A DNA stretch of 64,000 nt from Planotetraspora phitsanulokensis (GCF_016863295.1 NZ_BOOP01000003.1:124001-188000); one strand, 5' to 3'. Counted from the first letter of the stretch, positions 25,579 to 33,930 are shown. Numbers and translations are program-made. The notes: a model not told the origin generated them from the letters alone.

Positions 25579-26643
25579 GTGACGGCCGTGAGCGGCGGAG
25601 TGCTGAACGAGGCCTACGAACGGTTCCACCGCACCGGCCCCGAATGGGGGGAGGACCAGCTGACCAATCACGGTCCGATGGCCGTGGAGGTGCTGGTGCG
25701 CCGAGGGCGGGCCGACAGCGTGGAGGGCTGGGTGGGTGCCTATCTGGACCGGCTCGACGACATGCCCTCCCGCACCGCCGACATCACCGACGCGGACTGG
25801 GCGGAGGCGCTCGGCGACGGGCGGCGGATCGGCGACTGGACCGTGTACTTCAGCCGGGCGCTTCAGGAACGGCCGTGGCGCGAGGTGCTGGCCCTGTGGT
25901 GGGCGCGGCTGCTGCCGGGCATCGTGGCGGGCACCACGCACGGGGTCATCAGGGTCGGGCACGTGGTTCGCGCGCTGCTCGCCGGCGCCGAGAACCCCGC
26001 CACCATCGGCGAGCTCGCCCACGGGCTGGCGTTCTGGGCGGCCAGGTCGCGGCCCGTGCCGGCCGCCGGCCCACCGGCGGGACGGCTCAGCCCGCGGGCG
26101 GCGCTGGACGCCGTCCCCCGAATCCCCGACCAGCGGGGCAACGTGGCAGGCCGGTTCGGCCAACTGCCGCAGCTACCCGGCTGGGAGGCCGCGGTGGCCG
26201 GGCTGTCCCCCGCCGCCACACCGGACGAGGTGCCCACCCGGCTGGCGGACCTGGTGACGGCGGCCACGCTGGGCTATCTGGCGCACGGCCACGGACAGCC
26301 GGTCCTGCTGGTGCACACCGCCACCGCGCCCAACGCGGTGCTGCACACGCTGCCCGCCCTGCCGCGCGAGCTCTGGGCGCCGAGCCTGAACGCCATCTGG
26401 ACCACCACCGCGGCGATCCACTCCGCCTACGCCCCGCCCGAGAGCGCTCCGCGCTCGGCCCTGCCCACCCCGCCCTCAGGCTCGGGCGCCGTCGCCGAGG
26501 TGCTGGACCGTGCGGTCGCCCATGCCGACGAGCACGTCATCAAGTTCACCGACACCGCCGCCGAGGTCTACACCCGCACCGGCCACCCGGACGCACTGGC
26601 CGCCGCCCTCCGCGCCGCCGGTCTCATCCGGTCCCCGTCCTAG
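25579..26643 (+). CDS. Questin oxidase-like protein (DUF4243)
   Basis: A 354-residue protein matching the questin-oxidase family: NHGPMAVEVLVRRG near residue 30, HGVIRVGHVVRALL around 120, and a C-terminal DEHVIKFTDTAAEVY. In fungi the family opens anthraquinones oxidatively without a recognisable cofactor motif; bacterial members are largely uncharacterised. GTG 25579 or GTG 25588 could start it; neither has a strong ribosome site. A shifted frame over most of this stretch is also open, but only this frame shows family motifs. Confidence 0.75.
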   Translation: MTAVSGGVLNEAYERFHRTGPEWGEDQLTNHGPMAVEVLVRRGRADSVEGWVGAYLDRLDDMPSRTADITDADWAEALGDGRRIGDWTVYFSRALQERPWREVLALWWARLLPGIVAGTTHGVIRVGHVVRALLAGAENPATIGELAHGLAFWAARSRPVPAAGPPAGRLSPRAALDAVPRIPDQRGNVAGRFGQLPQLPGWEAAVAGLSPAATPDEVPTRLADLVTAATLGYLAHGHGQPVLLVHTATAPNAVLHTLPALPRELWAPSLNAIWTTTAAIHSAYAPPESAPRSALPTPPSGSGAVAEVLDRAVAHADEHVIKFTDTAAEVYTRTGHPDALAAALRAAGLIRSPS

Positions 26644-26780
26644 ACCGGCCCCGTCCCCGCGACCGCTGCCCGTCGGAGACATGCCGCGGCGCCGCACGCC
26701 GCAGCTGAGGATCCGGCGGCCGCGCACACCGTCCACTAGATCTTTACCGTGGGGAAGAACCCACCCGAAAAGGAGAACGT

Positions 26781-27395
26781 GTGAAGCTCACTGTCACGAC
26801 TTTCATGACCCTCGACGGCATCGCGCAGGGACCCGGTGGTCCGGAAGAGGACCGCAGCGGCGGGTTCGAGCACGGTGGCTGGCTCGTCCCCCATGTCGAT
26901 GAGGACTTCGGGCGCGCGATGAACGACTGGTTCGTCCCGGCCGACGCGTTCCTGCTCGGCCGCAAGACCTACGAGGTCTTCGCCGCGACCTGGGGCAAGG
27001 TCACCGACGAGGACAACATCGTCGCGAACAAGCTGAGCACGTGTCCCAAGTACGTCGCGTCCCGCACGCTCGAGAGCGCCGACTGGGCGGGCACCACGGT
27101 GCTGCGCGACGACGTCGCCGAGGCCGTCGCCAAGCTGAAGGCCGAGCCGGGGCGTGAGCTCCAGGTGCACGGCAGCCTGACCCTGATCCAGACCCTCATC
27201 AAGGCCGACCTCGTCGACGAGTTCCGCCTGCTGGTCTTCCCCGTCGTGCTCGGCACCGGCAAGCGGCTGTTCGGCGACATCGTCCCGACCGGTCTCAAGC
27301 TGATCGACTCCAAGGCCACCGGCACCGGGGTCATGCTGCAGACCTACCAGGCCACCGGCCGCCCGGCCTTCGCCACGGTCCCGCCGCTCGAGTAG
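26781..27395 (+). CDS. Dihydrofolate-reductase-fold protein (RibD C-terminal family)
   Basis: A 204-residue protein. VTTFMTLDGIAQ at the N-terminus, FLLGRKTYEVFAATW (about 57-71), ELQVHGSLTLIQTLI and FPVVLGTGKRLFGD are the conserved blocks of the RibD_C/DHFR-like family, which binds NADPH. Stand-alone copies are common in actinomycetes and mostly of unknown substrate. The GTG start has AAAAGGAGAAC upstream. A tandem repeat starts on its last base. Confidence 0.85.
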   Translation: MKLTVTTFMTLDGIAQGPGGPEEDRSGGFEHGGWLVPHVDEDFGRAMNDWFVPADAFLLGRKTYEVFAATWGKVTDEDNIVANKLSTCPKYVASRTLESADWAGTTVLRDDVAEAVAKLKAEPGRELQVHGSLTLIQTLIKADLVDEFRLLVFPVVLGTGKRLFGDIVPTGLKLIDSKATGTGVMLQTYQATGRPAFATVPPLE

Positions 27396-27491
27396 AGCCA
27401 CGCCGCGGGCCTGGGCCGGAGCCACCCATGTTGGCCTGGGGTGGAGCCACCCTGTGGGCTTTGGGCAGAGCCACCCCGCGGGCAGGGGCGC
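27395..27491 (+). repeat. Four-copy tandem repeat, 24-25 base unit
   Basis: Units begin GAGCCAC at 27395, 27419, 27444 and 27468. The rest of each unit is a variable G-rich sequence (for example CCGCGGGC then CTGGGC). The array begins at the stop codon of the reductase gene and lies upstream of the terminator. Such arrays often vary in copy number between strains. Confidence 0.7.
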
Positions 27492-27527
27492 GCCTGGCCC
27501 GGGCGGCGAATGACGACGAGAAACAGC

Positions 27528-27561
27528 GAAGCCGTGATCGCTCGTCCGCGATCACGGCTTC
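27528..27561. terminator. Perfect 14-bp hairpin terminator
   Basis: GAAGCCGTGATCGC (27528-27541) pairs exactly with GCGATCACGGCTTC (27548-27561) around TCGTCC. It lies between the convergent reductase (+) and YCII (-) genes and probably serves both. Confidence 0.85.
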
Positions 27562-27593
27562 CGCCTGCGGGCGTCAGGGCGACCCGTGGGTCC

Positions 27594-28142
27594 TCACCGC
27601 CGCCCGCCGAACTCCCAGTCGTGCACCTCGATGTCGGCGTACCGGTCCTGGGTCAAGACTGCGCGTGCCGCGGCCGGGTCCGGCGCCCGGACCAGCGCCG
27701 CCGTACCCAGCCAGGTGGCCCCGTCGTCGGACAGCAGCGGACCGTACGCGATCAGTTCGTCGCGGTCGGCCGGCACAGCGAGGTCCACGGCCTGCCCCGA
27801 ACCGAGGCCGAGCACCAGATACCGGTTGCCGCCGGTCCGGCCGCCGGGGAAGTCCCACATGGTGCGCCCCAGCAGGTTGCGCCACCGGCGCAGCATCACG
27901 TCCCGGTACACGCCGCCCTGGTAGTTGGGCTCGTCGAAGGCGAACGCACGGGCGGCGGCGGTGTCGGGCAGGTCGACGATGTGCACGCTGCCGGTGGCCA
28001 CGTCGTCGTCGGCGGTGAAGGTCGGACCGCGGGCGATCAGCTCCTTCTCGTATCGGTCCATGTACGACCAGTGCTCTTCCAGCAGCTCGTCGCGCAACGC
28101 CATCGAGCCGGGCCTGTCGCGGTGATAACAGAAGAACTCCAT
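27594..28142 (-). CDS. Protein with two YCII-like domains
   Basis: A 182-residue protein formed by two related ferredoxin-like halves. The first starts FFCYHRDRPGSMALRDELLEEHW and the second (GGNRYLVLGLGSGQ and following) ends DIEVHDWEFG. YCII domains carry a His/Asp pair and are thought to be small enzymes or binding proteins; no substrate is known. ATG 28142 begins directly at the domain; upstream in-frame sequence is arginine-rich and looks non-coding. Confidence 0.7.
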   Translation of the reverse strand: MEFFCYHRDRPGSMALRDELLEEHWSYMDRYEKELIARGPTFTADDDVATGSVHIVDLPDTAAARAFAFDEPNYQGGVYRDVMLRRWRNLLGRTMWDFPGGRTGGNRYLVLGLGSGQAVDLAVPADRDELIAYGPLLSDDGATWLGTAALVRAPDPAAARAVLTQDRYADIEVHDWEFGGRR

Positions 28143-28327
28143 GCCCCATTGTCGATCACGGAGTCCCGCTCTGACGCTCCTGCGGCCGCGGATCCATGCG
28201 GCCAGGCGGGCCAGGCGGGCCACAACCTATGGCATGAATCCGACCAGGCCTCAAATAGAGATCACCTACCATGCCGCATTCGGTAGCGTTCACATTCATA
28301 TTCGGACATCGGCGACAGGGGCGAGGA

Positions 28328-29146
28328 ATGGCGAGCAGATCCCGGTGGACGACCGACCACATGAAGAGGCCGGCGCGACCACCCAGGCGACGGCGCCGTT
28401 ACAGGGTCCGCTGGATACGCTCAACGGTCAGCTGGGGTATCGCATCCGCAGCGGCCCTTCTTTTCTTGGCTTCGGTGATGATCTCACCTCTGTTCCTGGA
28501 GAGCCTCGCCGAGTTCGACGTTTCGTGGCCCCTTCTCGCCAACGTCGGGCAGACATACGACGCCGTGGCCGCATTGGTGACCACTCTCGCGTTGCTCGGC
28601 GTCGTCGGATCACTGATCATGCAGGCGCGGGACGTCCATGTCGCCCGGTTGGAGGGACGCCGGGCGAGCCATCGGGAACTGGTGCGGATGGCTTTGGATG
28701 ATCCGGTCTACCGGCGAGCATGGGCGGTATCCATACCCGGCGCCGATCAATACGATCGGACTCGGCAGCACATGTACATCAATCTGGTCGTGTCATTCTG
28801 GGGCACCGGCTTAGAGCTCGGCACCATTTCCGAGGAGGAATTGCACTACGAGGCCATGACCTTGTTCGACGGAGAGGCCGGCCGCCGCTATTGGAAAGTC
28901 GCCAGAGATATTCGCATCAGAACAGCAGAAGGACCTCAACGTAGATTCGTGCGAATCATGGAGGCGGCGTACGTCGAGGCCCTGAGCGCCGGGCCGCCCG
29001 CCGTCCCCTCCGAGGATCCGGCGAGCGCGGCCACATCCCCGGTCTCACGTGACCGGGAACGGCTCACCAGAGTGGCGTTGGGGGCGGCCGGCGCTGTGAC
29101 CTTGGTCGCGCTCGGGGCCGTCGCAGGCCGTATGCGACGCAGATAG
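28328..29146 (+). CDS. DUF6082-like membrane-anchored protein
   Basis: A 272-residue protein. A basic N-terminus is followed by two hydrophobic segments (about 35-55 and 72-98). A conserved cytoplasmic helix block follows (RRASHRELVRMALDDPVYR; RQHMYINLVVSFWGTGLELG), and a terminal hydrophobic helix (VALGAAGAVTLVALGAVAG) ends the protein. This layout is seen in the DUF6082 family of actinomycetes, which has no known function. Third-codon positions are less GC-rich than in the neighbours, hinting at recent acquisition. GGGGCGAGGA precedes the chosen ATG; a second ATG lies at 28361. Confidence 0.6.
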   Translation: MASRSRWTTDHMKRPARPPRRRRRYRVRWIRSTVSWGIASAAALLFLASVMISPLFLESLAEFDVSWPLLANVGQTYDAVAALVTTLALLGVVGSLIMQARDVHVARLEGRRASHRELVRMALDDPVYRRAWAVSIPGADQYDRTRQHMYINLVVSFWGTGLELGTISEEELHYEAMTLFDGEAGRRYWKVARDIRIRTAEGPQRRFVRIMEAAYVEALSAGPPAVPSEDPASAATSPVSRDRERLTRVALGAAGAVTLVALGAVAGRMRRR

Positions 29147-29174
29147 CCCCCGACGACCGGAAGTGCCGAAGGGC

Positions 29175-29759
29175 TCAGCCTGCTGACGCCGGGGCCGTGG
29201 AGGACGCGGTCTGACGCTCTCTGGCGCCCGCGAACAGCGCGATGCCGACGCCGAGCAGCAGCAGGTTGGTCGCCAGATCGACGATATTCGTCAGCAGGTC
29301 GTGGCGGTCGCTCTGGGCGAAGGTGAGCAGGAAGCCTCCGACACCGTAGACGAGGGGCGCCCATCGGCGGCCGCCCGGCAGGTCGGCCCGGCGTGCGATG
29401 AGGATTCCCGCCACGAGCGCCACGAGCGCCGACCCGAGACCGCCTATCGGCAGGAGCAGGTTGTCCTGGCCGGTCGTGAGCATGATGATCCCGCCGATGC
29501 CCAGCAGCATCCAGCACACCGACCACAGAGCCAGCGTGATCCGGGACGGCAGGCCGGGACCGGCCTCCTTCAACAGGAAGAGCCCGGTGGTGAGCACGGC
29601 GACGGAAAAGCACGTGATGTCGCCGAGCGTGTTCCCGATGTACCAGGAGGCCGTCCTGTCCGCCGGGTCGCCGAGCATGAAGGGCCACCCGGCGAGGGAG
29701 AACAGGGCGCCGGCGATGCCGACGGCGCCGAAGACACGGGCGCGGGAGGAGTGGTGCAT
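29175..29759 (-). CDS. Integral membrane protein, unknown function
   Basis: A 194-residue protein with about six transmembrane helices and almost no soluble part (for example FGAVGIAGALFSLAGWPFML and WSVCWMLLGIGGIIML). AAAGGAT precedes the ATG. It is the second gene of a two-gene minus-strand unit and faces the two-component system from the other side of a divergent promoter region. No motif points to a substrate. Confidence 0.75.
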   Translation of the reverse strand: MHHSSRARVFGAVGIAGALFSLAGWPFMLGDPADRTASWYIGNTLGDITCFSVAVLTTGLFLLKEAGPGLPSRITLALWSVCWMLLGIGGIIMLTTGQDNLLLPIGGLGSALVALVAGILIARRADLPGGRRWAPLVYGVGGFLLTFAQSDRHDLLTNIVDLATNLLLLGVGIALFAGARERQTASSTAPASAG

Positions 29760-29817
29760 GTCGATCCTTTCTGCGGCGGCCGGGACAGGCCCACCTGTGG
29801 GGGTGATGAAACGGGGG

Positions 29818-30183
29818 TCAGGTGATGGGTTGGGCAGTGAGCAGCAGCGCGGCGACGACCACGGCGACACCGAGCCGCGCGGCGGAGATCACGACGTCGA
29901 GCGGGGGGACGGCAGGCAGCACGAACGCCGGCACGCCGGTAACCGCCGTCAGCGCCTGGGCGGACACGACCGTGTTGCGGGCCCAGACCGCCCCACGCCA
30001 CGCCGCTGGAATCGCCGCGAGAGTGAGGACGGCGAGTCCGAGCACCACCGCCGGTGTCACGGATCCCGACGGCAGCCGATGGACGGACACGGCGATGTCC
30101 GAGTCGGCGCACATCGCCGCGATGACCAGCCCCCAACGTGCGGGGGCCGGGATCGGCGCCTTGCCCTGGCCGGCGTCGCGCAT
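29818..30183 (-). CDS. Small membrane protein, unknown function
   Basis: A 121-residue protein with three to four hydrophobic segments (WGLVIAAMCADSDIAVSV, VVLGLAVLTLAAIPAAW, and a C-terminal LGVAVVVAALLLTAQ). GGAAGGACTC precedes the ATG. It is transcribed with the membrane protein 58 bases downstream and is divergent from the response regulator. The pair may be its target. Confidence 0.65.
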   Translation of the reverse strand: MRDAGQGKAPIPAPARWGLVIAAMCADSDIAVSVHRLPSGSVTPAVVLGLAVLTLAAIPAAWRGAVWARNTVVSAQALTAVTGVPAFVLPAVPPLDVVISAARLGVAVVVAALLLTAQPIT

Positions 30184-30371
30184 CGCATGAGTCCTTCCGG
30201 TGGTATGGGGACATCAGTCTGCGAAGACGGACGGCACGCGCGGATGAGTCGGGCTTCCCGAGGGGCGCCGGCGGAGCGGGAGGGATTCCCGGCGGAATCG
30301 GGACCGCCGCCCTACGACGACCGTGATCGTGTGCCTTACCCCGCCGCGCCGGTGATCGCCATACTGTGCGC

Positions 30372-31031
30372 ATGGACACGGATCGCGACGCTTCCGCCGC
30401 AATACGGGTGCTCCTCGCCGACGATCACCCGGCGTTGCGGCGGGGACTCGCGCTCCTGCTCGAGACCCTTCCGGGCATCGACGTCGTGGCACAGGCCGGG
30501 GACGGCGAGGCGACGCTGCGGGAGGTGGCGCTGCACCGCCCGGACGTGGTCGTCATGGACCTGCACATGCCCGTGATGGACGGCGTGGAGACGACCGCGC
30601 GGGTGGTGCGCGACCATCCGAGCACGGCGGTCCTGGTCCTGACGATGGTCAGCGAGGACACGATGGTGACCGAGGCGTTGCGGGCGGGCGCCCGCGGTTA
30701 CCTGCTGAAGACGGCCGAGTCCGACGAGATCGAGCGCGCGATCCGGGCGGTGGCCGCAGGTGACGCGATCTTCTCGCAGGCGGTCGCGGGGCGGCTCATC
30801 GACCGGCTGTCGACGCGGGAGCCGCCTCTCCCGCAGCTGTCCCCCCGGGAGCGTGAGGTGCTGGACGAGGTGGCCACGGGCGCGACCAACGGCGCCATAG
30901 CGCTGCGGTTGCACCTGTCGCACAAGACGGTCGCCAACCACGTATCGGCGATCTTGATGAAGCTCGGCGTCGCGACCCGCGGCCAGGCCATCGTGATCGC
31001 CAAGGACGCCGGGCTGGGCCGGCGTGGCTGA
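30372..31031 (+). CDS. NarL/FixJ-family response regulator
   Basis: A 219-residue regulator. The receiver domain has the acidic pair in LLADDHPALRRG, the phosphoacceptor in VVVMDLHMPVMDG (Asp about 62) and the conserved Lys in GYLLKTAE. The C-terminal LuxR helix-turn-helix is LSPREREVLDEVA...NGAIALRLHLSHKTVANHVSAIL. CATACT at 30359-30364 is seven bases before ATG 30372, so a leaderless start there is plausible; GTG 30366 is the alternative. It overlaps the kinase gene by eight bases. Confidence 0.9.
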   Translation: MDTDRDASAAIRVLLADDHPALRRGLALLLETLPGIDVVAQAGDGEATLREVALHRPDVVVMDLHMPVMDGVETTARVVRDHPSTAVLVLTMVSEDTMVTEALRAGARGYLLKTAESDEIERAIRAVAAGDAIFSQAVAGRLIDRLSTREPPLPQLSPREREVLDEVATGATNGAIALRLHLSHKTVANHVSAILMKLGVATRGQAIVIAKDAGLGRRG

Positions 31032-33099
31032 CACGCGCACCCGTGCCCGCGTCCTCGTGACGGGAGTCGCCGGTCTCGTCCTGACCGCCGTCGCGATCGT
31101 CTTCGCCCGGCTCGCCGGCGTCACCTGGCGGGACTGGGTGGACACCTACGCGATCACCAACATCGTCTTCGGCGTCGGATTCCTCCTGCCCGCCTCGATC
31201 ATCGGGTGGTACCGGCCGCGTCACCCCGTCGGCACCCTCTTCATGATCAGCGGTCTGGGGCACCTGGTCACCGCGGCCAGTGGCATGCTGCTGACGTACG
31301 GGCTCCAGCACGGCTGGCCGCTGCCGCTGGAGCGCACGCTGGTCACCTTCTACTTCGCGGGCTGGCAACTGGGGATCGGCTTCCTCGCCAACATCGCGTT
31401 GCTGCTCTTCCCTGACGGTCGGCTGCCGTCCCGCCGCTGGCTTCCCGTCCTGTGGCTGACGATCGCCGCCGGCCTGTACGAAACCGTGAGCAGCGTCCTG
31501 TCGACCGGCACGTTCTTCGGCCACCCCGGCGTGACGTCGATTCTCAACGTGGGCCTCGTCCAGCCCAACCTCGCCGACTCGGTCTTCGAGCTCCTGTTCA
31601 TCCCCCTGAACATCGCGTGGGTCACGGCGCTCGTCGTCCGGTACCGGCGCGGCGACGAGCGGACGAAGCGGCAGCTGCTGTGGCTCATCCTGGCGCTGAT
31701 CGCCATGATCGTGCTCAACACCCAGCGCTGGATCACCGGCGACGGGCCGATCCTCCTGCTGCTGTCGTTCGTGATGATCCCGCTGGCCGTGGGTGCCGCG
31801 ATCGTGCGCCACCAACTGTTCGACATCCGGCTGGTGTTGTCCCGCACGCTCCTGTACGGCCTGACCCTGACCGTGATCGTCGCCGTGTACGCCGGCCTCG
31901 TCGCCGCGTTCTCCCTGTTCGTTCCCCCCACCGCCGAACGGGGCGCCCAAACCGGCGCGGCGATCCTGGTGGCGATCGGATTCACGCCCGTACGGCTGCT
32001 GATGCGGCGCCTCACCGATCGCGCCTTCTACGGCGGCCGATCCGACCCCGCCCGCACCGCGCAGCAGATCGGGCAGACGCTGCATCACGAGGACGACCTC
32101 GGTGGTGTGCTCGACCGCACCCGCGCCGCCCTGCGCATCCCGTGGATCGAGTTGTCCACGGCGGACGGCGCCCTCCTCGCTCAGGCGGGCACATCGCAGG
32201 AGGGCACGACCGTCGAGGTCCCGCTTCGGTACCGCGGCGACCACGTCGGGACGGTCCGCGTCGAGTTGCGCCGCGGCGAACGGAGCCTGCACACCGCCGA
32301 CCGCGACACGCTCGGCCTGATAGGCACGCCTCTCGCAGTCGCGCTGCACGCCTTCCAGCTGACCGAGCAGGTGCGCCAGGCGCGCGTCGCCACCGTGGAG
32401 GCCGCCGGGGCGGAGCGCGTGCGCCTGCAGCGTGAGCTTCACGACGGCCTCGGACCTTCGCTGACCAGTGTGGCGTTCCGCGCCGACGCCGCGTCCAACC
32501 TGCTCCGGTCCGACGTCGAAGCCGCCGGGCGGCTGATCGGCGAAGTGCGCGCCGACCTGCGAGCGGTCATCGACGACGTACGGAACATCGTGTACGGCCT
32601 GCGCCCCATAGAACTCGATCGGCTCGGGCTCGACGGCGCCCTGCGCGAACACGTGGCGGCCATCCCCGCACAGACGGAGAAGGGCGTCGCGGTCGAGGTC
32701 ACGGCCCCCCGTCCCATACCCTCCCTGTCCGCGGCGGTCGAACTCGCGGCCTACCGGATAGCGAAGGAGGCCCTGACGAATGTGCTTCGCCACTCCGACG
32801 CCCGCAACTGCCGCATAACGCTGCGCGTCGACGATGACCTACACGTGGAGGTGAGCGATGACGGGAGCCGGCCCGCCACCTGGCGTCCCGGTGTCGGGCT
32901 CCAGTCGATCGCCGAACGCGCGGAGGAGCTTGGCGGCGCGGCCTCCGCGGGGCCGATCGAGGGCGGATGGCTCGTCACCGCTCTCATCCCGATCCACCCC
33001 AGGGCGGCCGAGCCGGCCGGCGACCAGGGACATACACACCGGTCCGATGTCAGTGAAGGCACCGCTGGCACGCCGTCCGACCTCGGGAGCGGCGTGTGA
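31024..33099 (+). CDS. Membrane histidine kinase, HisKA_3 type
   Basis: A 691-residue sensor kinase. The N-terminal half has about ten transmembrane helices, then a GAF-like region (about 330-450). The dimerisation/phosphoacceptor motif is RVRLQRELHDGLGPSL (His about 472), and a HATPase_c domain follows (KEALTNVLRHSDA, VSDDG, VGLQSIAERAEELGG). This architecture pairs with NarL regulators such as the one encoded just before it, with which it shares an eight-base overlap. The signal is unknown; many-helix sensors of this kind often monitor the membrane. Confidence 0.9.
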   Translation: MADTRTRARVLVTGVAGLVLTAVAIVFARLAGVTWRDWVDTYAITNIVFGVGFLLPASIIGWYRPRHPVGTLFMISGLGHLVTAASGMLLTYGLQHGWPLPLERTLVTFYFAGWQLGIGFLANIALLLFPDGRLPSRRWLPVLWLTIAAGLYETVSSVLSTGTFFGHPGVTSILNVGLVQPNLADSVFELLFIPLNIAWVTALVVRYRRGDERTKRQLLWLILALIAMIVLNTQRWITGDGPILLLLSFVMIPLAVGAAIVRHQLFDIRLVLSRTLLYGLTLTVIVAVYAGLVAAFSLFVPPTAERGAQTGAAILVAIGFTPVRLLMRRLTDRAFYGGRSDPARTAQQIGQTLHHEDDLGGVLDRTRAALRIPWIELSTADGALLAQAGTSQEGTTVEVPLRYRGDHVGTVRVELRRGERSLHTADRDTLGLIGTPLAVALHAFQLTEQVRQARVATVEAAGAERVRLQRELHDGLGPSLTSVAFRADAASNLLRSDVEAAGRLIGEVRADLRAVIDDVRNIVYGLRPIELDRLGLDGALREHVAAIPAQTEKGVAVEVTAPRPIPSLSAAVELAAYRIAKEALTNVLRHSDARNCRITLRVDDDLHVEVSDDGSRPATWRPGVGLQSIAERAEELGGAASAGPIEGGWLVTALIPIHPRAAEPAGDQGHTHRSDVSEGTAGTPSDLGSGV

Positions 33100-33172
33100 C
33101 GACCCGCGTGACCGCGGCGTTCTGAACGCCCGGCCGTACGGCGTCGAAGCCGGGCCGTACGACATCGCATGC

Positions 33173-33451
33173 TCACAGGTCGATCGGCGCGGCGAGCAGC
33201 CGTTCCAGCTCGCGGCCGGCCTCGTCGCACCCGGCGTCCCACAGCCGCTGCAGCTCACGCAGGTCGCCCGCTGTTGCCGCGCGTCGCGTGAGCAGGTGCC
33301 CGGCCCGCATGCAGCCCTCGTCCAGCAGGTCGCTCAGCTCTTCGAGGTCACCACGGGCGTCCGCGAGGTCGGCCAGGCGGTCCAGTGCCGTCTCGTTCCC
33401 CTCGTTGGCCAGCGCGCGGAGGGTGTCCCTGTCAGGGGTGATGTTCGCCAT
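33173..33451 (-). CDS. Small all-helical hypothetical protein under a MerR-type promoter
   Basis: A 92-residue acidic protein made of short helical repeats (DTLRALANEGNETALDRLADLADARGDLEELSDLLDEG and a second similar half), resembling Sel1/TPR-like solenoids. It is a widespread actinomycete hypothetical; no function is known. The ATG at 33451 follows a 21-base palindrome set between promoter elements, as in MerR-activated genes. The MerR regulator that should be encoded divergently is only a 34-codon remnant. Confidence 0.7.
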   Translation of the reverse strand: MANITPDRDTLRALANEGNETALDRLADLADARGDLEELSDLLDEGCMRAGHLLTRRAATAGDLRELQRLWDAGCDEAGRELERLLAAPIDL

Positions 33452-33465
33452 GGCCACATGCTGCA

Positions 33466-33489
33466 ACCCTGCCCTTGGGGCAGGGTCAA
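33466..33489 (-). promoter_or_regulatory. MerR-family operator/promoter
   Basis: A perfect dyad, ACCCTGCCC (33466-33474) and GGGCAGGGT (33478-33486) around TTG, begins inside the minus-strand -35 TTGACC (33484-33489) and runs on into TTGCAG. TTGACC, dyad, then GGTTGCA is the layout of actinomycete MerR-activated promoters. It faces the small helical-protein gene. Confidence 0.7.
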
Positions 33490-33510
33490 GCGGGCGAACA
33501 TGGAGACGTG

Positions 33511-33615
33511 ATGACCATCAGCCGACTCGCCAGGTACGCCGCGACGGTCAACGCCTCATCCCCGGCGTGGCGGCGGCTCGACGCCCTGATCCGGGCCGGG
33601 CTCCCGCGCACCTGA
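33511..33615 (+). pseudogene. Collapsed MerR-family regulator remnant
   Basis: A 34-codon open frame starts MTISRLARYAATV, the beginning of a MerR DNA-binding domain (usual continuation A-G-V-x-V-R-A-V-R-Y-Y). It then jumps to RRLDALIRAGLPRT, which resembles the later helix where MerR proteins have 'L-x-x-A-G-[VL]-P-L'. The recognition helix, wing and effector domain are missing. GGAGACGTG precedes the ATG. It lies immediately beside the MerR operator, in the divergent position expected of the cognate regulator. Remnant status is inferred from these two short matches. Confidence 0.55.
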
Positions 33616-33742
33616 CCGTTGACTGCGCAGGTCACGGCCGCACCGGATTCGACGCCCCGCCGTGCAAAATGCCCGCCGAGCCGCCGGGGGGACGAAGCCA
33701 CAGGTCACCGCGTCATCGCGAGACACCGTAAAGTGCCGTGGT

Positions 33743-33816
33743 GTTTGTGGCAGACCTTGCGAGAATCGGCGGCCGAACGGCGTGGCCGGAACACTTTTTG
33801 TCGGGTCTCCACAAAC
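33743..33816 (+). ncRNA. Candidate structured leader element
   Basis: GTTTGTGG (33743-33750) and AGACC (33752-33756) pair with CCACAAAC (33809-33816) and GGTCT (33804-33808), a 13-bp stem with one bulged C. It encloses about 47 bases that include smaller GGCC-rich pairings and a T-rich loop (ACTTTTTGTC). It is not one of the riboswitch classes I can recognise. It may be a cis-acting element of the carboxylase mRNA. Confidence 0.4.
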
Positions 33817-33884
33817 CAGCAGCTCAGCTATGCGCGATGCGGGACCTTGGTTTATCCCGGTGCGAGCGAGCAGGGTATCGAGAG

Positions 33885-33930
33885 GTGCAGACCGCGCTTC
33901 CGGGAAGGACCCGGACGTCGGCGTCTGCAC
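33885..33930 (+). promoter_or_regulatory. Leader hairpin upstream of the carboxylase start
   Basis: GTGCAGAC (33885-33892) pairs with GTCTGCAC (33923-33930). Inside, TCCGGG (33899-33904) pairs with CCCGGA (33910-33915) around AAGGA. The stem ends 11 bases before the ribosome site and 25 before GTG 33956. The exposed AAGGA loop could mimic a ribosome site, so translational control is possible. Confidence 0.45.

Noticed and set aside
33115-33170. Repeated GGCCGTACG and a small GGCGT/ACGCC hairpin after the sensor kinase
   Set aside because: The stem is only five base pairs and the repeats are short, which is too weak to call a terminator or repeat element.
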